DNA from: Cryobacterium aureum
GTDB taxonomy: Bacteria; Actinomycetota; Actinomycetes; Actinomycetales; Microbacteriaceae
DNA length: 64,000 nucleotides
Assembly (NCBI RefSeq): GCF_002954245.1
Contig: NZ_PPTG01000035.1
Coordinates: 124,371 to 188,370 of the forward strand
Direction of reading: 5' to 3'
The notes under the pieces are model-generated. The model had not been told where the DNA came from. It saw only the letters and a program-made list of their open reading frames with translations, and did no database searches. Shown piece after piece: positions 56,378 to 64,000 of this stretch; position 1 is the first letter of the stretch; each line of letters starts with the position of its first letter. A program made the translations under genes and the position numbers.

Positions 56378-57562
56378 ATGGTGACAGACCCCTGGCAAGC
56401 CCCCGACACCCCCGTTCCGCCGCGCTATGGGGAGTTCGCAGCGCCCGTCTCGCCCGATCAGGGCGCGCCGTACCAGAACGGACCGTACCCGGGCGGTCCT
56501 TATCCGGGCGGTGCCGCCGGGCAGGGTTGGGCACCGCCGCCCAAGCCGGGGCTGATTCCGCTGCGCCCGATCGGATTCGGTACGCTGCTCGGCGCGTCGT
56601 TCCAGGTCTTGCGCCGCAATCCGAAGGCAACCTTCGGCAGCGGTCTGATCGTGCAGGCCGTGATCATGCTCGTCACCGTGGTCGTTGTCGGGCTCGTCAC
56701 GTTCTGGGCCTTTGACCGCATCGACAGCGCCCCGCTCGACCAGAAGGATGCCGTCACCGCCGGCTCGTTCCTGGCCGGCGCGCTATCCGGCATCATTCCG
56801 ATCGCTCTGTCGCTCATCGCTTCGGCTCTGTTGCAGGCCGTCATCGTGGTCGAAGTGGCCCGCGCGACCCTCGGCGAGAAACTACGGCTCGGCGCACTGT
56901 GGCGCAAAGCGGCAACCCGCCTCTGGCCGCTGGTGCTGTGGACCGTGCTGCTGGCCGTTGCACTGTTCATCGGGGTGGCCGTGGTCATTGGCATCGTCGT
57001 GCTGCTGATCAGCGTCGGCGGGACCGCCGGATTCGTGGCTGGCGTTCTGGTCGGCATCTTCGGCGGCCTACTGCTCGCTGCCGTGAGCGCGTTCCTTTAC
57101 ACCAAAACCAGTGTCGTCCCGAGCCTGATCGTGCTGGAGAAGCTGAGCGTGCGGGCATCCGTTGTTCGATCGTGGTCACTCACGCGCGGCTACTTCTGGC
57201 GTACCCTCGGCGTGCTGCTGCTGATCGGCCTGATCGTGCAGGTGATCACCCAGATCATCAGCATGCCCGTGTCACTGCTGATGGGAATCGGCGCTTCGCT
57301 GATCGACCCGAACGGGGCGCTCACCGAGCAGACGACGTACATCATCACCGCCCTCAGCCTGATCGTCGCTATTCCGGTGGCCGCGGTGGCTGCCGTTGTG
57401 CAATCGGCGGCCATAGCGCTGATCTATCTCGACCTGCGCATGCGCAAGGAGGGGCTCGACCTCGAACTGGCCCGTTACGTGGAATCAGCGGCGCAGGGCG
57501 GCGACGTTCCCGACCCGTATCTGGTACCGGCCGCTCCCGGCACGGGGTATCCGGCGGCATGA
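56378..57562 (+). CDS. Pro/Gly-rich membrane protein (GdpD-membrane-domain type)
   Basis: 394 residues. A disordered N-terminus of about 50 residues carries PYPGGPYPGG repeats; about six helices follow. The hydrophobic body resembles the membrane domain found in some glycerophosphodiesterases, without the enzyme. It is the first of five tightly coupled genes and its last codons overlap the DUF4129 start (ATGA). Envelope function is inferred from company. ATG at 56378 has no Shine-Dalgarno. Confidence 0.8.
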   Translation: MVTDPWQAPDTPVPPRYGEFAAPVSPDQGAPYQNGPYPGGPYPGGAAGQGWAPPPKPGLIPLRPIGFGTLLGASFQVLRRNPKATFGSGLIVQAVIMLVTVVVVGLVTFWAFDRIDSAPLDQKDAVTAGSFLAGALSGIIPIALSLIASALLQAVIVVEVARATLGEKLRLGALWRKAATRLWPLVLWTVLLAVALFIGVAVVIGIVVLLISVGGTAGFVAGVLVGIFGGLLLAAVSAFLYTKTSVVPSLIVLEKLSVRASVVRSWSLTRGYFWRTLGVLLLIGLIVQVITQIISMPVSLLMGIGASLIDPNGALTEQTTYIITALSLIVAIPVAAVAAVVQSAAIALIYLDLRMRKEGLDLELARYVESAAQGGDVPDPYLVPAAPGTGYPAA

Positions 57563-58266
57563 TTGCTCTGGGCCCGGCGCAGCTCGGATCACTGGTTGAC
57601 CGCATCACGCTCGGCGTGCCGGGTGATGTACCGGTCGTTCCCGACACGCCAGAGGCCAGACAGTGGCTGCGCGAGGAACTCGCCAAAGCCCCGTACGCTG
57701 CGGCCAGGCCCACCTGGTTCGACCGGGCATCTCAGGCCTTTCTCGACTGGCTCCAGTCCCTGACCATCAGCGGCGACGGCAATCTGAAAGACTGGCTGCC
57801 GATTGTCGCGGTCGTGCTGGTGCTCGCGGCGCTCGTGGCCGGTTGGCTGCTGTTCGGCGCTCCCCGACTGGCCAGGCGACGCCGGGCCGCCCTCGACCTG
57901 TTCGGCACGATCGACCAGCGCAGCAGTACCGAGATGCGCGCGGCCGCCGAGGCAGCGGCGAGCGCGGGCGACTGGAGCCTGGCCTGCGAGGAGATCTTTC
58001 GCGCGCTGGCCCGCGGACTGGCCGAACGCACGGTGCTCTCTGTCACTCCTGGCACGACCGCGCACGATTTCGCTGCCCGGGCTCAGCAGGCATTTCCAGC
58101 GAGCGGCCCGGCTCTGGCCCTCGCCGCCGATACCTTCGACCGGGTGCGCTACCTCGAACAGGCCGGCACCGAGACCGACTATCGCACTCTAGCCGCGCTC
58201 GAGGTCGAGTTGCGCTCTGCGATGCCCATCATGCTAGCCCCGCTGGCCGAAGCTGGTCGGTCATGA
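57559..58266 (+). CDS. DUF4129 membrane protein
   Basis: 235 residues. One central helix (about 78-98) is followed by the DUF4129 C-terminal region with ERTVLSVTPGTTAHDFAARA. Such proteins are encoded with DUF4350, MoxR and DUF58, and their role is unknown. ATGA overlaps with both neighbours indicate [11 protein letters not shown] coupling. Confidence 0.88.
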   Translation: MIALGPAQLGSLVDRITLGVPGDVPVVPDTPEARQWLREELAKAPYAAARPTWFDRASQAFLDWLQSLTISGDGNLKDWLPIVAVVLVLAALVAGWLLFGAPRLARRRRAALDLFGTIDQRSSTEMRAAAEAAASAGDWSLACEEIFRALARGLAERTVLSVTPGTTAHDFAARAQQAFPASGPALALAADTFDRVRYLEQAGTETDYRTLAALEVELRSAMPIMLAPLAEAGRS

Positions 58267-59554
58267 GCGCGACGCTGACTTCTCCCACGAATGCCGCTAC
58301 GCCAGGCGCCGGCGCTGCGGGCGAGACGACCGTGGCCACACCGACGCTGCGCGCACTGCTGCACCGATCCTCCTTCTGGATGATCGCCGCGGCCTGCATC
58401 CTGGCCATCGCGATCATCGCCGTGCTCGTGTCCGGCGGCAGCCAGGCTGCCGGCCGGGCACTGGCCGGGGACAACGCGGCTCCGGCCGGCGCGATGGCGC
58501 TCGTCGAAGTGCTTGGCCAGCAGGGCGTCACCGTGACTCTCGCCGGCTCACTGGCCGAAGTGCGAAGCGCGGTCGGCGCGGATTCCACCGTGCTGCTCTA
58601 TGACGAGAACAGCTATCTGGACCAGTCACAGCTGCGCGAACTGGGCGGCCTCGCCGTGCGCACCGTGGTCGTGGCACCGGACTTTCTGGCCCTGCAGGCC
58701 CTCGCCCCCACCGTGGGCTTCGGCGGTGTTTCCGATGCGGAAACGTTGACGGCCGATTGCTCGGTGCCGGCCGCCAACCAGGCCGGGGAGCTGGTGCCCG
58801 GTGGGGATACCCTGTCAATTCCGGAGGGCGGGGATTCGCTGGTCACCGGCTGCTTCGCCAGCGGCTCCGAGACCTTCTCTCTGGTGCAGGTGGCGAACGA
58901 GACAACCGGCGGCCTCGTCTCCCTCGTGCCAGACCCACGCGTGTTCAACAACGAGAACGTCACCGGCTACGGCAATGCGGCGCTCGCCCTCGGGCTGCTC
59001 GGGCCGAGTGACGCGCTCATCTGGTACCTGCCGACCCTGGCCGACCTGCCGCGCACCGGGCCGCCCTCGCTGGCCGAGCTGACGCCCGGCTGGGTCACTC
59101 CGGTGCTCGTGCTGCTCGCGCTCGTCGCCGTTGCCGCTGCAATCTGGCGCGGCCGGCGGTTTGGGCCGCTCGTGGCCGAGAATCTGCCGGTCACGGTGAA
59201 GGCGAGCGAGACCATGGAGGGTCGAGCCCGACTCTATGCGCGCGGCAACGCCCGCCTGCGGGCGCTCGACGCCCTGCGCGTGGGTGCCGTGCAACGACTC
59301 GCCCGGATCGTTGGTCTCGGCCGCCTCGCCCATCTGGAGGAGGTCATCGGCACGGTGGCGCAGATCACCGGCCGAGAACCCGACCGAGTTCGCCGGGTTC
59401 TCGTTGGCGCAATCCCCGTCTCCGATTCGCAGCTGATGGCGCTCTCCGATGCCCTGCAGGCCCTCGAAACGGCGACCGGCCAGGCCGTGCGGGCCGGGGC
59501 ACCGGAATCCGCTTCCCCTGAATTCTCCACCCTTCCAGCCGAAAGAATGGACCC

Positions 59555-59558
<4 letters not shown>
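58263..59558 (+). CDS. DUF4350 membrane protein
   Basis: 431 residues. One N-terminal helix (about 37-58), an extracytoplasmic DUF4350 domain (AGAMALVEVLGQQGVTV; VLLYDENSYLDQSQL), a second helix (about 275-295), and a basic cytoplasmic tail. The domain has a Rossmann-like look but no catalytic residues. Coupled to DUF4129 and moxR by ATGA overlaps. Confidence 0.88.
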
Positions 59559-60550
<992 letters not shown>

Positions 60551-60552
60551 CG

Positions 60553-61860
60553 ATGACGCTCAGCGGACGGTTCGTTCTTCTTCTCGCCCTCGGCGCCGTG
60601 CCCATCGTGCTGTTCGGGCCATCCAGCGGGCAAGCCACCGGCGTGCTGGCTCTCTGGGTGCTGCTGGTGTGCGTACTCGGCGGCATCGATCTCGCCCTGG
60701 CCGCGTCGCCGCGCGCCGTGACGGTCGAACGGATGCTGCCCTCCCGCGTTCGCCTCGGCGAATCGGTCACGAGCGAGTTGTACCTGACCAACACCGGGCG
60801 TCGGCGCCTGAACGCCGTGGTGCGGGACGCCTGGCAGCCGTCGGCGGGTGCCGGCCAGAATCGCAGCCGTGTCGTGATTCCGCGCGGCGAACGCCGGCTG
60901 GTCTCGCTCACGCTCACGCCGTTTCGGCGTGGGGAGCGCCGGGTCGAACAGGTGACGGTGCGTTCGCCGGGGCCGCTGGGTTTGTGGAACCGTCAGGCGA
61001 CGCTGAACGCGCCGGGGCGCATCCGGGTTCTGCCGCCGTTTCACGCCCGCAAACACCTGCCCTCGCGCATCGCCCGGCTCAAGGAGCTCGACGGACGCAC
61101 GAGCGTGATGGTGCGTGGGCAGGGCACTGAGTTCGACTCGCTGCGCGAATACGTGCGCGGCGATGACGTGCGCTCGATCGATTGGCGGGCCACGGCCCGG
61201 CGTAACGACGTGATGGTGCGCACCTGGCGGCCGGAACGGGATCGCCGCGTGGTCATCTTGCTCGACACCGGCCGCACCTCGGCGGCACGCGTCGACAACG
61301 AGCCTCGGCTGGACACCGCGTACGAGGCCGCCCTGCTGCTCGCGGCGCTCACCTCGGTGGCCGGCGACCGGGTGGACTTTCTCGCTTTCGACCGCCGGGT
61401 GCGCGGTCGGGTGCAGGGAGCGAGCGGCGCAGCGCTGCTATCCCAGATGGTCGATTCGATGGCCCTGATCGACCCTGAGCTGATCGAAATGGACTGGGCC
61501 GCGGTTCCCGGCCAGGTGCGTTCCATCACGAGCCAGCACGCCCTAGTCGTGGTACTCACCTCCATCGACGCTGCGGGAGCCTCGACCGGGCTGCTGTCGG
61601 TGCTGCCGCAGCTCACCAAACGGCACACGGTGGTCGTCGCCTCCGTGCTCGACCCGGCCACAGTGCTCGCGGCGGCCACCCGCGGCGGCCGCGACGAGAT
61701 CTACCGTGCGGCGTCCGCTGAGCGGGCCCTGCTCGACGTGGCGCGCGTGTCGGCCGCCATCCGCCAGCTGGGAGCGGATGTTGTCACCGCCTCCCCCGCG
61801 CAGCTCCCGCCGGCTCTGGCCGACCGCTACATCGCGCTGAAGGCCGCCGGTCGGCTCTGA
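60553..61860 (+). CDS. DUF58 protein with degenerate VWA MIDAS
   Basis: 435 residues. Two N-terminal helices (about 5-50), a beta domain (about 60-180), the DUF58 signature (SLREYVRGDDVRSIDWRATARR) and a VWA-like fold starting VVILLDTGRTS. The canonical metal motif DxSxS reads DTGRTS, so metal binding may be weak or lost. It presumably acts as the MoxR substrate-adaptor partner. Last of the five-gene operon. Confidence 0.9.
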   Translation: MTLSGRFVLLLALGAVPIVLFGPSSGQATGVLALWVLLVCVLGGIDLALAASPRAVTVERMLPSRVRLGESVTSELYLTNTGRRRLNAVVRDAWQPSAGAGQNRSRVVIPRGERRLVSLTLTPFRRGERRVEQVTVRSPGPLGLWNRQATLNAPGRIRVLPPFHARKHLPSRIARLKELDGRTSVMVRGQGTEFDSLREYVRGDDVRSIDWRATARRNDVMVRTWRPERDRRVVILLDTGRTSAARVDNEPRLDTAYEAALLLAALTSVAGDRVDFLAFDRRVRGRVQGASGAALLSQMVDSMALIDPELIEMDWAAVPGQVRSITSQHALVVVLTSIDAAGASTGLLSVLPQLTKRHTVVVASVLDPATVLAAATRGGRDEIYRAASAERALLDVARVSAAIRQLGADVVTASPAQLPPALADRYIALKAAGRL

Positions 61861-61901
61861 CTCAGGCGGCGCTTATCACGCGACGGATCAGGCGGCGCGT
61901 A

Positions 61902-62897
61902 TCAGGCGGCGTAGATGCGAGTACTGCCGGCCTCGAACTCGCTCAGGTCCCCGGTTTCCCCAGCCCGGGAGGCACGGCCCCCGAGCACGATCATGTAGGA
62001 CAGGAACGCCGCCAACGCCACCGCGCCGATGCCGATCTTGATCGGCCACGGCCAGGGCTGCGAGGTGACGAAACCCTCGATGATGCCTGACACTAACAGC
62101 ACGAACACCAGTCCGATAGCGACGGTGAACAGCGCCCGGCCGTCTTCGGCGAGTGCCTGGCCTCGGGTGCGGGCACCGGGGGCGATCCAGGCCCAGAAGA
62201 TGAGCAGCCCACCCGCAGCCGCCACGAATATAGCAGTGAGCTCAAGCAGCCCGTGCGGAGCAATGTAAAGAAAGAAAACATCGCCCTTGTCGTAGGCGAA
62301 CATTATGGCGGCCGTGGTGCCGAGGTTCATGGCGTTCTGCAGAATGATGAACGGCACGTAGACCCCGGTAATGCCGAAGGCGATGCACTGCGCGGCAATC
62401 CAGGCGTTGTTGGCCGAGACGAATCCGGTGAAGGAGGCCGCCGGGTTTGCGGAGTAGTACCCCACGAAGTCCTCGTTGGCCAGTTGGGCGAGCTGGGCCT
62501 CCGTTCCCAGGTTGGCCAGCACGCGTGGATCGTTGTAGGCCCACACGGCGTACAACCCGGCGACGGCGAAGGTGACCACGGCGACAGCGAGCGTGAGCCA
62601 GCGCAGCCGGTAGAGGGCTGCGGGGAGCTGGGCAACGAAAAACCGGGGAAGCTGCGCCAACACATTGACGCTCACGCCGGTGAAGCGCAGCCGGGCGCGG
62701 GACAGGCCGACCGACAGCCGGTCGCCCTCCAAAGTCGACCCGGCAGTCGACTTGATCGCGGACAGCTGAGTGGCCCCGGCCTGATACCGCTCGATGAGTT
62801 CGTCCGATTGGGCACCGGTCAGACCCCGCCGGGCGCCGAGCTCGGTCAGGCGGTCCCAGTCGGCGCGGTGCGCGGCCGTATATGCGTCGAGATCCAT
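61902..62897 (-). CDS. SpoIIM-like (stage II sporulation M) membrane protein
   Basis: 331 residues from the ATG at 62897. A helical N-terminal region (AAHRADWDRLTELGARRG) precedes about six helices typical of SpoIIM. Non-sporulating Actinobacteria keep this family next to MoxR/DUF58 and RDD genes; a role in envelope proteolysis or synthesis is inferred. A TACTAT box lies eight bases upstream, and there is no Shine-Dalgarno. A TTG at 62906 is a less likely start. Confidence 0.9.
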   Translation of the reverse strand: MDLDAYTAAHRADWDRLTELGARRGLTGAQSDELIERYQAGATQLSAIKSTAGSTLEGDRLSVGLSRARLRFTGVSVNVLAQLPRFFVAQLPAALYRLRWLTLAVAVVTFAVAGLYAVWAYNDPRVLANLGTEAQLAQLANEDFVGYYSANPAASFTGFVSANNAWIAAQCIAFGITGVYVPFIILQNAMNLGTTAAIMFAYDKGDVFFLYIAPHGLLELTAIFVAAAGGLLIFWAWIAPGARTRGQALAEDGRALFTVAIGLVFVLLVSGIIEGFVTSQPWPWPIKIGIGAVALAAFLSYMIVLGGRASRAGETGDLSEFEAGSTRIYAA

Positions 62898-62905
62898 CTG
62901 GTTCA

Positions 62906-62911
62906 ATAGTA
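62906..62911 (-). promoter_or_regulatory. Possible -10 box of a leaderless transcript (SpoIIM-like)
   Basis: TACTAT lies eight bases before the ATG at 62897, inside the 17-bp gap between the two divergent start codons. Confidence 0.4.
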
Positions 62912-62914
62912 GAC

Positions 62915-63769
62915 ATGAAGGAGACCGCGCGTCCCACCGATCGTCACGCTGAGTTCGACCGCGACGATGAACTCGTCACCGGCGAGGCGGTCGCGCTCGA
63001 CGTGCGGCCGGCCAGCGTTATTCTGCGCGGCGCCGGGGCGATCATCGACGTGATCGCCTATCTGGCCCAGTACCTGCTCATTCTCCTGGGTTTCTCTCTG
63101 AGTTTCGCGGTCTATACCGACGCCGCGCTCACCCAGGCGCTGAACGTTCTTGCCCTCGTCTTCTCCCTGGTGGTCGTGCCGGTTCTGGTCGAAACGCTCA
63201 CGCACGGCCGATCGCTCGGCAAGCTCGCCATCGGCGCTCGCATCGTACGTAACGACGGCGGTGCAATCTCCCTGCGGCACGCGTTCATTCGCGCCCTGAC
63301 CGGCGTGCTTGAGATCATCATGACCGCCGGAGGTCTCGCCGCCATAACTGCCCTGCTCAATGGCCGGTCCAAGCGCCTCGGTGACCTGCTGGCCGGCACT
63401 TATAGCCAACACGAACGTGTGCAGCGCAACAAAGAAGTCCCGCGCCCGCTGCCCGAGGCGCTGATCCCCTGGTCGCAGACCGTCGACATTGCCCGGCTGC
63501 CCGATCGTCTCGCCCGTCGGGTGGCCCAGTACCTGCGCCAGTCCTCCCATCTGACCCCCGTGACCCGCGAACATCTGGCCCAGTCCCTCGCCGTCGAGGT
63601 CACCCCGTTCGTCTCCCCGCTGCCCGACGCTCCGGCCGAGTACTTCCTCGTCGGAGTAGCCGCCGTGCGCCGCGAACGCGAGTACACCGCCCTAATCCTC
63701 GCGCGCGAGCGCCTCGCCCGCTTAGCCCCGGTCCTCACCGGCCTCCCCCACGGTTTCCCCAACCGCTAG
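62915..63769 (+). CDS. RDD family membrane protein
   Basis: 284 residues. An RDD-type domain (ASVILRGAGAIIDVIAYLAQ; VLVETLTHGRSLGKLAIGARIVRND) with three to four helices lies in the first 160 residues, and an unusual basic cytoplasmic tail of about 130 residues follows. Function is unknown; it is divergent from the SpoIIM-like gene in a conserved MoxR/DUF58 neighbourhood. The start ATG 62915 is near the opposite start, with no Shine-Dalgarno. Confidence 0.9.
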   Translation: MKETARPTDRHAEFDRDDELVTGEAVALDVRPASVILRGAGAIIDVIAYLAQYLLILLGFSLSFAVYTDAALTQALNVLALVFSLVVVPVLVETLTHGRSLGKLAIGARIVRNDGGAISLRHAFIRALTGVLEIIMTAGGLAAITALLNGRSKRLGDLLAGTYSQHERVQRNKEVPRPLPEALIPWSQTVDIARLPDRLARRVAQYLRQSSHLTPVTREHLAQSLAVEVTPFVSPLPDAPAEYFLVGVAAVRREREYTALILARERLARLAPVLTGLPHGFPNR

Positions 63770-63828
63770 CTGGGGTCGTGAGAACGCGACGGGGCGCGCT
63801 GTAGAAGACGAGCATTAACGCAAAGAAT

Positions 63829-63846
63829 GGCCACCCTGAGGTGGCC
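63829..63846 (-). terminator. Second stem-loop downstream of the rRNA operon
   Basis: GGCCACC/GGTGGCC around a 4-nt loop. It follows the first hairpin in the direction of rRNA transcription. TTAACGCA occurs at 63815-63822 and 63850-63857, bracketing it. Confidence 0.55.
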
Positions 63847-63855
63847 CGTTAACGC

Positions 63856-63887
63856 AGGAAAGCCATCCCGTATGGGATGGCTTTCCT
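63856..63887 (-). terminator. First stem-loop downstream of the rRNA operon
   Basis: A perfect 14-bp stem (63856-63869 with 63874-63887) with loop GTAT, about 16 nt past the 5S 3-prime end. Bidirectional symmetry could also serve the convergent RDD gene. Confidence 0.75.
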
Positions 63888-63902
63888 GGTGTTTCAAGTT
63901 AA

Positions 63903-64000
63903 GTCCGGCGGTGTCCTACTCTCCCACAGGGTCCCCCCTGCAGTACCATCGGCGCTGAGAGTCTTAGCTTCCGGGTTCGGAATGTGACCGGGCGTTTCCC
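63903..64000 (-). rRNA. rrf: 5S ribosomal RNA, partial (5-prime end outside window)
   Basis: The minus strand reads GGGAAACGCCCGGTCACATT, then the 5S core with CCGAACCCGGAAGCTAAG, and ends in GGAGAGTAGGACACCGCC. About 98 of some 118 nt are in the window, so 16S and 23S should lie beyond the right edge. The 3-prime end position is estimated to a few bases. Confidence 0.95.

Overview
The window is a stretch of high-GC actinobacterial chromosome. The organism is most likely a member of the Microbacteriaceae (Cryobacterium, Salinibacterium or Leifsonia-like). The evidence is a WhiB protein, a SigR/RsrA-type sigma/anti-sigma pair, the mtrA-mtrB-lpqB order, a fused 2-oxoglutarate dehydrogenase (Kgd type), GuaB1, an Rv3235-family gene beside secA, and many genes that look leaderless. 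The genus is an inference. I see no insertion sequence, prophage, CRISPR array, plasmid function or tRNA, and every gene I can assess looks intact. Genes are dense; only one interval (about 12780-13161) exceeds 300 bp without a gene.

Layout. 1-4287: amidase (runs off the left edge), an SDR oxidoreductase, then a minus-strand group of phosphoribosyltransferase, S51-like peptidase, uracil-DNA glycosylase and a GNAT acetyltransferase. 4325-12835: a propionate module. A minus-strand operon holds a GntR/FCD regulator and prpD, prpB and prpC (methylcitrate cycle); a divergent operon holds an acyl-CoA synthetase (prpE-like), a DUF485 protein and an ActP-like symporter. Two identical 11-bp regulator-type sites lie between the two. 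13162-22390: SDR, acyltransferase, direct-sulfhydrylation methionine genes (metY, metX), a histidine kinase / kinase-like membrane protein / response regulator trio, and an MFS exporter. 22429-32480: thiamine-binding-type protein, calcium-type P-ATPase with a GT-C-like membrane protein, NAD(P)HX dehydratase, VOC protein, two CNNM/CorC proteins and GuaB1. 32646-42098: kgd, a two-domain VOC protein, rsrA-sigR, aroA, rsgA, bcp and a small membrane protein.

42291-56224 holds cell-cycle, secretion and signalling genes: whiB, a PdtaS-like kinase, a CpaE/TadZ-like ATPase with a SAF-domain protein, an uncharacterised gene, an Rv3235-family gene, secA, hpf, a comF-like gene with an in-frame 15-bp minisatellite, lpqB, mtrB and mtrA. 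56378-63769 holds a tightly overlapping five-gene operon (Pro/Gly-rich membrane protein, DUF4129, DUF4350, MoxR ATPase, DUF58), followed by divergent SpoIIM-like and RDD proteins. The window ends inside a 5S rRNA gene on the minus strand, the distal end of an rRNA operon.

Most content is ordinary core genome. The signals worth a second look are: a 49-nt GC-rich multi-palindrome present twice just past stop codons; an over-represented AAGCGGATGCC word; a SigR-type promoter placed over the aroA start; -10 boxes fixed 6-8 nt before start codons; and a histidine-kinase-like protein that appears to lack catalytic boxes, encoded between a real kinase and its regulator.
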